Source: Elusimicrobiaceae bacterium
GTDB lineage: Bacteria; Elusimicrobiota; Elusimicrobia; Elusimicrobiales; Elusimicrobiaceae
Direction: 5' to 3'
NCBI GenBank assembly: GCA_028700325.1
Contig: JAQVSV010000007.1
Location: forward strand, 1-54,417
DNA: 54,417 bases
Shown here: positions 17,124 to 25,200 of the stretch, one piece after another
How the letters are laid out: each line of letters starts with the position of its first letter
Position numbering within the stretch: the first letter of the stretch is position 1
The notes under the pieces: generated by a model
What the model was told of the DNA's origin: nothing
Databases searched by the model: none
What the model saw: only the letters and a program-made list of their open reading frames with translations
Made by a program: the position numbers and the translations under genes

Positions 17124-18220
17124 TTGTCGCCTCCGCAGCCGCAGCCGCAATCGCATTGCTTGCCCGCGAGGATTTTCCCGGCCTGCTCGATGATTTCCGC
17201 ACCGGTCGGCACGCCGCCGCCCGGCCGGGCGTGCAGATGCACGGGCACCGCGCCGTTGACGGCGAGGCGCACATCTTCCACCATCTGTCCCAGGCTCATT
17301 TCCACCGTCAGCACGGCTTTCGCCTTTTTGGCGGCCCTGGCCAGCTGGCCCGACGGGAACGGCCACAGCGTGATCGGGCGGAACAGCCCCACTTTCAGCC
17401 GCTTTTCGCGCGCGCAGTGCAGCGCTTCGAGGCAGGCGCGCGATGAAGTGCCGTAAGCCACTAAAATAATATCCGCGTCGCCGGTGTCGCGCTCTTCCCA
17501 GCGCGCTTCGTTCTTTTCTATTTCCGCGTAGCGTCTGGCCCGAGCGTTGATCAGTTTTTCCAGTTCCCCTTCGCGCAGATCGTAGGAGTTGACCAGTCGT
17601 TTCGCGCGGCCTGCGCAATTGCCGAGCGCCCAGTCCGGCACGGGCAGTTTGGCCGCGTCCACCGGTTCTTTTTCAAAAGACACCGGTTCCATCATCTGCC
17701 CCAGAATGCCGTCGGCCAGAATCATCGCGGGCACCCGGTATTTCTCCGCCAGTTCATAGGCCAGCATCGGGAAATTTCCCATTTCCTGCACCGTGTTCGG
17801 AGCAAGCGTGATCACGCGGTAGTCACCGTGCCCGCCGCCCTTCACCGCCTGAAAGTAATCGCCCTGCGCGCCCGCGATGTTGCCCAGGCCCGGGCCTCCC
17901 CGCACGATATTGGCGAAGAAGATCGGCAGATCCGCGCCGGCGCAGTAGGAGATGCCTTCCGCCTTGAGGCTGATGCCGGGGCTGGAGGAGGAGGTCATCG
18001 TCCGCACTCCTGTCGCCGCCGCGCCGTAGAGCATGTTTATGGCGGCGGTTTCGCTTTCGGCCTGCACGAACACTCCGTTAACTTCGGGCTGCCGCCAGGC
18101 AAAATATTCGGGTATTTCGTTTTGCGGGGTAATGGGATAGCCCGCGAAGAACCGGCAGCCCGCGCGTATCGCGCCTTCCGCGAGCGCTTCGTTGCCTTTC
18201 ATCAGTGTCTTTTCACCCAT
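17120..18220 (-). CDS. korA: 2-oxoacid:ferredoxin oxidoreductase, alpha subunit with Cys-rich tail
   Basis: A 366-residue alpha subunit. Visible are 'KGNEALAEGAIRAGCRFF', 'GYPITPQNEIPEY', 'QAESETAAINMLYGAAATG', 'TSSSSPGISLKAEGISY' and the C-terminal 'LFRPITLWPFPSGQL'. These fit both KorA and VorB proteins; I prefer Kor from the D-A-B-C gene order. ATG 18220 has AGGAGG at good spacing. Unusual is the extreme C-terminus, residues about 354-366, which reads QCDCGCGCGGDK. It contains four cysteines in a CxCxCxC run and looks like an added metal or Fe-S binding tail. It is 44 bases after korD and overlaps korB by four bases. Confidence 0.9.
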
Positions 18221-18264
18221 GGGGTATTTCCTCCTGGAAATTTAAGTGGAACGATGCCGCCGGA

Positions 18265-18468
18265 TCAGCGATAAACCGTAATCGCCATGTCGGGGCATAT
18301 CTGGGCGCACATTCCGCAGCCGATGCAGCAGTCTTTTTTAGCCAGCGTCGCGGGGTGGTAGCCGGTCACACAGAAAGTGTCGGAAATTTCTATGCACTTT
18401 TTCGGGCATGTTTCCACGCAAAGTCTGCATTCCTTACAGCGGGTTTCGTCAACCCTTATTTCAGGCAT
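18265..18468 (-). CDS. korD: Two-[4Fe-4S] ferredoxin subunit
   Basis: A 67-residue ferredoxin. Two clusters are seen: 'CKECRLCVETCPKKC' and 'CIGCGMCAQICP'. ATG 18468 follows GGAGG. It is the first gene of the operon and supplies the electron-transfer subunit for the alpha-beta-gamma core. The spacing between the two cysteine sets, and a size of under 70 residues, match KorD/OorD/VorD subunits. Confidence 0.92.
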   Translation of the reverse strand: MPEIRVDETRCKECRLCVETCPKKCIEISDTFCVTGYHPATLAKKDCCIGCGMCAQICPDMAITVYR

Positions 18469-18568
18469 ATGGTCCTCCGGATGGTGTTGGTTAAAAGCCA
18501 TTTTGTAAATCGCGGCGCGGCTGAAACCGTGCCCGGCCATTTATAAGACAGCTTCTATCTAATTAGAA

Positions 18569-18597
18569 ATCTTAAACTAGCCGGGCGGTTCTGTCAA
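18569..18597 (-). promoter_or_regulatory. Promoter of the korDABC operon
   Basis: On the minus strand: TTGACA (18592-18597), a 17-base spacer, then TAAGAT (18569-18574). The -35 is perfect. Predicted start is near 18562, leaving a leader of about 94 nt before korD. Confidence 0.65.
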
Positions 18598-18618
18598 GGA
18601 GGTTGATTAACTGACGCG

Positions 18619-20256
18619 TTAGGCCCGCTCCCGTGTTTCGATTCGTCCGTCTGCTCCGATGTTTTCAAGGAATTTTTCATCATGCGAAACCGCCAGCAGC
18701 GCGCCTTTGAAATTGGAAAGCGCGCTCTCAAGGCGTTGCATGCTGTCGAGATCGAGATTGTTCGCCGGTTCATCCAGTATCAGCAGCTGCGGCGGCTCGG
18801 CCGCGGAAAACGCGCAGGCCAGCGCCGCCCTGATGCGCTCGCCTCCGCTTAAAGTTTCCGCTTTGCGCGCAATCTCGCGTTTCTGAAACAGAAACCGGGC
18901 AAGCCTCAGCCGGCGGTCGCATTCCTTCAGCCCGGGCGCGAACCGGGTTATGTTTTCAAGCAGCGTGAGATCATTCCTTAATAATCCGGTTTTCTGGTCC
19001 AGGCAGGCGATCCGGCTGGTATATACAGTCAGCGCGCCCGTTACGGCGCCCGGGAACGCCCGTCCGGCCGCCGCCGCAACTATCAGGTCAAGCAGGGTGC
19101 TTTTGCCCGATCCGTTGGGCCCGGCAAGCGCGATCCGCGCCGGGCCGGAGATTTCAAAGGTCAAGCCCTTTTCGAATACGAACCGGCCGCTTTGCGGGTA
19201 ACGGAAATTCAGGTTTTCCGCGCGGACGAGCGGTTTTCCGTTCGGCACTTCGGTAAGCGGCAGGTCAACGCTGATCGCATTACGCGCGCGCGTCTGCGCG
19301 CGAACCGCGCTTAACTCCGCTTCGGCGCGGGCCAGAATTTCGCTGTCCCGCCCGGTATTGCGGCCGAGAGTTTCCTGCGCGCGGCGTTTGCGTTTGCCGG
19401 CGAGTATTTTAGGCAGGCCGCCCCGGTCGGCTTTTTTGCGTCCGTTTGCCATGCGGTGAACCTGTCTTTCCCTGTTTTCGCGCAGTTCCCGTTTTTCGCG
19501 CCGTGCGGTTTCCCGTGCGGCGGCGATGCGGCGGTCCAATGCTTCGTCTTCGGTGCGGCGGGCCGCGGCGTAAAACTCGTAGTTCCCGCCGTAAACGGCA
19601 AGCCCGCGGCTGGAGAGTTCCAGAATCCTGTCCGCCGCTCCAAGCAGTTGCCGGTCATGGCTTGCAACCACCGCGCATTTGTTCAGGCCGCGCAGAAAAG
19701 CGGTTACGGCTTGCCTGCCGCTGAGGTCGAGATTGTTGGTGGGTTCGTCGAGCAGCAGAATATCGGCGTTGGAAAGCAGCAGCCCGGCGAGCCGTATTTT
19801 CATGGCTTCGCCTCCGCTTAGAGTGCCGAATTTCCGGTCAAGCGCGATATGCGCGGCGCCGGTTGCCGCAAGGGCTGACGAAACGGCGTTTTCTATATCC
19901 CACGCGCCGGCGAGCCTGTCAAGCAGTTCGGGCGAGCTGTCGCCGGTTTTCATGCGGGCATATGCGGCGAGCTGTTGCGCCACGCCAAGCGCTTCTCCTA
20001 CGGGTTCCGCTCCCGAAAAGGGTGCCGTCTGCCGCAGAAACGCCGTTCCGCCTTTTATCTCCATTTTCCCGGCAGACGGTTTGAGTTCGCCACTGATTAG
20101 CCTTAGCAGCGTGCTTTTCCCAGCTCCGTTCGGCCCGACCAGGCCGGTTATGCCGCCGGGTATCGAGAAACGCAGCCGGTTGAACAGGGAATTGCCATCC
20201 TCGAAAGAATAGGAAACATCACAGGCTCTGATAAATGAAACTGGTTTTGAAGACAT
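18619..20256 (-). CDS. ABC-F family ATPase (two ABC domains)
   Basis: A 545-residue soluble protein with two nucleotide-binding domains and no membrane spans. Domain 1 has 'GLVGPNGAGKSTLLRLI', 'LSGGEAMKIRLAGLLL' and 'ILLLDEPTNNLDLSGRQ'. Domain 2 has 'LAGPNGSGKSTLLDLI', 'LSGGERIRAALACAF' and 'LLILDEPANNLDLDSM'. The linker between them is long, helical and very Arg-rich ('RKKADRGGLPKILAGKRKRR'), which suits contact with rRNA in the ribosomal E site. The subgroup is common but not functionally defined; it is not obviously a known resistance protein. ATG 20256 has GGGAG upstream. The leader of about 104 nt contains a three-codon ATG-AAC-GGC-TGA that might be an upstream ORF. It is divergent from tetR. 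Confidence 0.9.
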   Translation of the reverse strand: MSSKPVSFIRACDVSYSFEDGNSLFNRLRFSIPGGITGLVGPNGAGKSTLLRLISGELKPSAGKMEIKGGTAFLRQTAPFSGAEPVGEALGVAQQLAAYARMKTGDSSPELLDRLAGAWDIENAVSSALAATGAAHIALDRKFGTLSGGEAMKIRLAGLLLSNADILLLDEPTNNLDLSGRQAVTAFLRGLNKCAVVASHDRQLLGAADRILELSSRGLAVYGGNYEFYAAARRTEDEALDRRIAAARETARREKRELRENRERQVHRMANGRKKADRGGLPKILAGKRKRRAQETLGRNTGRDSEILARAEAELSAVRAQTRARNAISVDLPLTEVPNGKPLVRAENLNFRYPQSGRFVFEKGLTFEISGPARIALAGPNGSGKSTLLDLIVAAAAGRAFPGAVTGALTVYTSRIACLDQKTGLLRNDLTLLENITRFAPGLKECDRRLRLARFLFQKREIARKAETLSGGERIRAALACAFSAAEPPQLLILDEPANNLDLDSMQRLESALSNFKGALLAVSHDEKFLENIGADGRIETRERA

Positions 20257-20366
20257 ATTTTTCTCCCGCAAACAAACATGTTCTGCCGCAGTCTGAGCCG
20301 CGGAGGAGCGAATGGGAAAATATGTCAGCCGTTCATAGTCAGCACGCCGGGCGGCGCGTTGATTAT

Positions 20367-20375
20367 ATTATAGCA
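20367..20375 (-). promoter_or_regulatory. Extended -10 promoter of the ABC-F gene
   Basis: TGC-TATAAT on the minus strand (TATAAT at 20367-20372). The -35 region (TCATTA at 20390-20395) is poor, as is usual for extended -10 promoters. Predicted start is near 20360. Confidence 0.5.
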
Positions 20376-20418
20376 TGGCTCGCCCATTTTAATGATTGGA
20401 ATAGTGCAAAATAAGGTC

Positions 20419-20447
20419 TTGCAAAAAATTTGTTAACGGGCTATAAT
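20419..20447 (+). promoter_or_regulatory. Strong promoter of the tetR gene
   Basis: TTGCAA (20419-20424), a 17-base spacer, then a perfect TATAAT (20442-20447). It is divergent from the ABC-F promoter. The predicted start lies inside the palindrome that follows. Confidence 0.75.
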
Positions 20448-20479
20448 AGACTAACAAACCAAATTGGTCGAGCAGTCTA
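20447..20479. promoter_or_regulatory. Operator-like nested palindrome at the tetR start site
   Basis: Perfectly centred on A20463: outer arms TAGACT/AGTCTA, inner arms ACCAA/TTGGT. Within it, GACTAA-N9-TTGGTC (20449-20469) matches 17 of 21 bases with 21187-21207, upstream of the efflux genes. It covers the transcription start, as expected for an autorepressor site. Confidence 0.6.
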
Positions 20480-20557
20480 GAAACGGATTTGACTTGCTGT
20501 TGCACAGGGAAATCCGGTGATTTGGCAGAAATGCGAAAATTTCAACCAGGCTAAATT

Positions 20558-21157
20558 ATGAGAATGCCAGATATAAAAAAGGAAGAACAAACGCGCGCGG
20601 ACATAATAGCCGCCGCGCAGAAATTGTTCAAAACCTATGGGCTGGACAAGACCACAATGGATGATATCGCCACAGCGGCAGGCAAGGGTAAAAGCTCGCT
20701 GTATTACTATTTCAAGAGCAAGGAAGATGTTTTTTATGCGGTGGCCAAAATCGAAATGGACAAAATAGCCGAAACAGTCCGTCTGGCACTGGCGGGTTGC
20801 AAAGCGCCAACGGAACGGCTGAAGTCGCTGCTTATCACACGGTATCACGCGACAAAATCAAAAATCGTTCTGTATTCGGCATTGTTGCAGGACAGTTCGA
20901 AGCATATCAATCTGTATCAGCGGATCCAGCGTGAAACGAACAACGAACAGGTTGACATTTTAAAGCAGATCCTGCTTGACGGCATAAAGTGCGGTGAATT
21001 TAAAAGCATAAAAGAGGATGAGTGCGCTTCTCTGGCGGTGGTGGCAATGATGGTGTCGCGCGGCCTGGATGCCAATATCCTTATAAGCGGGGAGCTGCCG
21101 CCAGAATCTATCCGGCTGGAGGCGGCCGTGGAAGTTTTTGTACGGGGGCTGGCGTAA
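20558..21157 (+). CDS. TetR-family transcriptional regulator
   Basis: A 199-residue regulator. The N-terminal DNA-binding domain is clear: 'RADIIAAAQKLFKTYGLDKT', 'TMDDIATAAGKGKSSLYYYF' and 'KSKEDVFYAVA'. The C-terminal two-thirds is a diverged all-helical ligand domain of the usual size. It sits directly upstream of the membrane-fusion lipoprotein and RND pump, so it most likely controls efflux in response to a toxic ligand. A matching dyad lies at its own start site and in the gap before the pump genes, arguing for autoregulation plus control of the operon. The predicted leader is about 104 nt, and the ribosome site before the ATG is weak. Confidence 0.92.
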   Translation: MRMPDIKKEEQTRADIIAAAQKLFKTYGLDKTTMDDIATAAGKGKSSLYYYFKSKEDVFYAVAKIEMDKIAETVRLALAGCKAPTERLKSLLITRYHATKSKIVLYSALLQDSSKHINLYQRIQRETNNEQVDILKQILLDGIKCGEFKSIKEDECASLAVVAMMVSRGLDANILISGELPPESIRLEAAVEVFVRGLA

Positions 21158-21186
21158 CGGAGGGTCCCTTTTTTTTAACTTTTTTG

Positions 21187-21207
21187 GACTAAAAAACTAT
21201 TTTGGTC
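21187..21207. promoter_or_regulatory. Second TetR operator candidate before the efflux genes
   Basis: GACTAA-N9-TTGGTC, with 17 of 21 positions identical to the site at 20449-20469. It lies in the 79-base gap between tetR and the membrane-fusion gene, 30 bases before the ATG. The half-sites GACyAA and TTGGTC are complementary apart from one base. Confidence 0.55.
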
Positions 21208-21236
21208 AAATATACGGGAAATTTGAGAGGAAAGTT

Positions 21237-22277
21237 ATGAAACCGATCGTTATTTTTGGAAACTTTAGTCTGTCAATGGTGGTGGTGGCGGCGCTGTGCG
21301 GCTGCCACCAGCGCCCTCCTACACCGGAACCGCCGGTTAAAGTCAAAGCCGTGAAAGTTGCGGCTGGCGGCGGTTCCGGCAGTTTTTATTACAGCGGGAC
21401 GATTGAGGCGTCCCAGAACATCGGCCTGAGTTTTCTGGGCATGGGAACGGTTGAAACCGTGTCCGTGCGCGAGGGCGACCGGATTGAAAAAGGGCGGCTG
21501 CTGGCGAAACTGGACTGCCAGTCCAGCGAGAACTCGCTGCGGATAGCCCAGGCCAAGGCCCAGCAGGCCGAAGACGCATTCCGCCGTTTCGAACCGATGT
21601 ACAAAAACGGCAATCTGCCGGAAATAAAGATGGTGGAAATCCGCACGGGCAGGACTCAGGCGGAACTGGCGGTAAAACTGGCGGAAAAAAGCGTAGCGGA
21701 CTGTTCGATAATCGCGCCTGAAGCCGGGATCGTAAGCCAGAGGGATGTTGAACCCGGCGATAACGCCGTGCCCGGCAAAACCGTGATTCGCATGGTTTCC
21801 GTGGATAAGGTCTACGCCACCGTATCTGTTCCGGAACAGGAGATTTCGTACATACACAGGGGCGCGGGCGCGGTGGTGGAGCTAAGCGCGAATAAACGTC
21901 ATCTGCGCGGGAAAATTGCCGATGTGGGGGTTACCGCCAATCCGCTGGCGCGCACTTATACGGCAAGGGTGCTGATTGACAATGCGTCCAACGCGGTGCT
22001 GCCGGGGATGCTGTGCAATGTTTATCTGTCCGGCGCAGGTTCCGCCGCGGCGGGACATTCCGGAATTGTAATACCCGCCGCCGCGCTCAGGCTCGACGCC
22101 AACGGCAACCAGATAGTTTATGTTGTTGACCCGGACCGTCGTGTTCATGCACGGGTGGTCGCGTCATCGGGCTTCCGCAAGGGCGGAGTGCTTATCGGCA
22201 GCGGACTGACCGCGGGCGAAACCATCGTCGTGGAAGGGGTGCAGAAACTCGACGAAAATATGCGGGTGGAACTGTAG
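21237..22277 (+). CDS. RND efflux periplasmic adaptor (membrane-fusion lipoprotein)
   Basis: A 346-residue HlyD/AcrA-type adaptor linking an inner-membrane RND pump to an outer-membrane channel. The signal ends in a lipobox (A-L-C-G-Cys23), so it is probably lipid-anchored. It shows the biotinyl-lipoyl-like half 'VREGDRIEKGRLLAKLDCQ', a short alpha-hairpin (about 90-150), the returning half 'IIAPEAGIVSQRDVEPGD' and a beta-barrel region ending 'GLTAGETIVVEGVQKL'. ATG 21237 follows AGAGGAAAG. It is followed after 16 bases by the RND gene and preceded by tetR, forming a complete efflux operon. The drug range cannot be predicted. Confidence 0.93.
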   Translation: MKPIVIFGNFSLSMVVVAALCGCHQRPPTPEPPVKVKAVKVAAGGGSGSFYYSGTIEASQNIGLSFLGMGTVETVSVREGDRIEKGRLLAKLDCQSSENSLRIAQAKAQQAEDAFRRFEPMYKNGNLPEIKMVEIRTGRTQAELAVKLAEKSVADCSIIAPEAGIVSQRDVEPGDNAVPGKTVIRMVSVDKVYATVSVPEQEISYIHRGAGAVVELSANKRHLRGKIADVGVTANPLARTYTARVLIDNASNAVLPGMLCNVYLSGAGSAAAGHSGIVIPAAALRLDANGNQIVYVVDPDRRVHARVVASSGFRKGGVLIGSGLTAGETIVVEGVQKLDENMRVEL

Positions 22278-22293
22278 AATCGGGTAAACGTTT

Positions 22294-25200
22294 ATGGAAA
22301 AACTACGCAGGAGTTTTATAGAAGTGGCGCTAAAACACCAGACCGTGGTGGTGACGGTTTGCGCCATTTTATGTGTGCTGGGCATTTATTCGCTTATGAC
22401 AATGCCCCGGCAGGAATTCCCGGAATTCAAGGTGCGGCAGGGGCTGGTGATAGCGGCGTTCCCGGGTGCGTCTTCCAACCAGGTTGACGAACAGCTTGCC
22501 AAGCCTTTGCAGAATTATCTGTTCCGGTACAAAGAAATTGACCGGGAAAAGACTTATTCCGTTTCCAAGGAAAACCAGACCATAGTTTTTGTTGAAGTGA
22601 AAGAGAATGTCAAAGAGCCGGAAATATTCTGGGCTAAACTGCGGCTGGGGCTGCAGGAGTTCAAATCGGAACTCCCGTCGCAGGTGGTGATGCTGGTCGG
22701 GAACAATGAATTCGGCGACGCTTCCGCCATTCTGCTTACCGTCACATCCAAACAGCGCACTTACCGGGAGCTGGAGGATTACCTCGCAAAACTTGAAGAT
22801 AAGATCCGTCAGCACCCGGCGGTTTCGAATGTAAAAAAATTCGGGCTTCAGAAAGAGAAGATAATTGTCTACGCCGATCCCAACCGGCTGGCTCATTATG
22901 GTGTCAAACCCGCGCTTTTAATGGGCGCTCTGCAGATGGAAGGAATGCTGGGTTACGGCGGCTATATCAAGGACAGTGATCTGGAACTGCCGATCCACCT
23001 GCCTCCCCGTTATAATTCCGAAGCCGATGTGGCCGAACAGATCGTTTTCTCCTCGCCCGACGGCGCTATCGTGCGCGTGCGCGATGTGGCCCGCGTTGTG
23101 CGAGAATATGACGTGGAAGACTCCTATGTGGAATGCGAAGGCCGGCGCGCGCTGGTGCTTTCGATGGAAATGCGATTTGGCAATAACATAGTTTCGTTCG
23201 GCAAGGATATAGACAGGATCATAGCCGATTTCAAGGCTGACAGTCCGGCCGATCTGGAAATAGCCAAAGTAGCCGACATGCCTAAAGTGGTGAGCGCTTC
23301 GCTGCATCACTTCTTCAGGGATTTCGGTATGGCGATTCTCGCGGTCATTCTGGTGGTTATTCTGCTGCTGCCGCGCAGAATAGCCATGGTGGCGGCGGTC
23401 ACTATTCCCATTTGCATTTTGCAGTCGCTGGGCATCATGCAGGGGCTGGGGGTTGAACTTAACACCATTTCGCTGGCCGCGCTGGTTGTCGTCCTGGGCA
23501 TGGTGGTGGATAATGCCATAGTCGTCATTGACAACCATGTGGAAAAGCTGGATCACGGTATTGACGTGCGAACCGCCGCCTGGTCCAGCGCGCGCGAACT
23601 GCTGATTCCGGTGTTTACGGCTACTCTCGCCATTGTGGCGGTGTTTGCCATGCAGCCGATCTTCATGACCGGCATGGCGCGCGATTTCATCGGGCCGATG
23701 CCGGTCACCATAGCGGTAACGCTTTTCGTTTCCATGTTTATCGCCATGCTGCTGGTGCCGGCGCTGAGCTGTAACTTCATAAAAACCGGTCTGCATGAAC
23801 ATGGCAAGGGGCCGGAGAAAAAGGGAAAGCCTTCCCTGCTGGACAGATTGCAGGAGTTCTATAACCGCCATCTGGAAATATCAATGGCGCATCCCGTCCG
23901 GACAGTATGGATAGGAATTGCCGCCATTGTGCTGGGGATCTTGATGTTCACTTTGCTGCCCCAGCAGCTGATGCCGGCGCTGGAGCGTGACCAGTTCGCC
24001 GTGGAAATGTATTTCCCTGAAGGGACCAGCCTGGCAAGAAACGCGCAGATTACCGGGCAGATGGTGAAGATTCTCAAGGCGGATAAACGAATAAAAACAG
24101 TAGTTTCCTTTATCGGCACCAGTTCGCCCCGGTTCCATACCCTGTACGCGCCGCAGATGCCGGCCAAAAACTATTCCCAGCTGATCGTGATGACCGAGTC
24201 CGTAAAGGCCACCGAAGACGTTGTGCGGGAGTATGACCGGAAATATCGCGACGCATTTCCCGGTGCTCATGCGCGTTTCAAACAGATAAGTTTTCTGTCA
24301 GCCGAGGCGCCTGTTGAAGTGCGCATTTCCGGAGACAGCATCCCGGAAATCAGGGCTTTTGCCGACAAGGTGCGCGCTGTCATGGCGCAGGACGGGGATA
24401 TAACCTGGCTGCGTGACGATTACCGCAACCCCCGCATCGCGGTGGATCTTGACGTGAACCGCGAGCTCGCCAACCGGCTTGGCGTAAACCGTGCCATTCT
24501 GGGCCTGTCTTGTGCGCTCAACCGTAACGGTATTCCCATAACCAAAGTGTGGGAGGGGGATTACGCCAAAGACGTGGTGCTAAAATACGACGAGTCAAAA
24601 ACCTCTTCGCCGGAAGAACTGGAAAACCAGTATGTAACTGTGCCGTTGTCGCCCAAAGCCCTGCCGCTGCGCCAGCTGGCGGGTCTGAAACCGTCGTTTA
24701 GCGAGGGCCAGATAGTCCGGCGCAACGGCCGGCTTACCATGACACTGCGCGCCGATGTCGCGGCGGGCAAGCTGTTCACTCCGGTTCAGAACCGCATAAG
24801 CGAAAAGCTTGCGGCGCTTGACAAGCCTGAATCCATAGCCGTTAGCTATGGCGGGGAACACCAGCTGTCGGGTGAAACGTATGTGCCCATGGTCGAGTCG
24901 CTGATTGTCAGCATTATCGTGATATTCGTTGTGCTGTTGTTCCAGTTTCAGAGCATACGACTTGCCCTGCTTGTGATGATTACCATGCCGCTTAGCATTA
25001 TCGGCGGCATGGCGGGTCTGAGTCTGGTCGGCATGCCTTTCAGCATGACGGCGCTGCTGGGCCTCACCGCGCTGTTCGGCACGGTAGTGCGCAACGGTGT
25101 TATTTTAATAAGCTACGCCCGCGAACTGGAACACGGCGGCATGCCGCTGAAAGAAGCGGCGTTTGCCGCCGGCAAGCGCAGGATGCGGCCGATTTTTCTT

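Noticed and set aside
17124-17618. Upstream extension of the korB frame
   Set aside because: It overlaps korA almost entirely and is Arg-rich shadow sequence; ATG 17123 with the ATGA overlap is the true start.
22918-23871. Open frame of about 317 codons opposite the RND pump
   Set aside because: Antisense shadow rich in His and Arg without a start signal.
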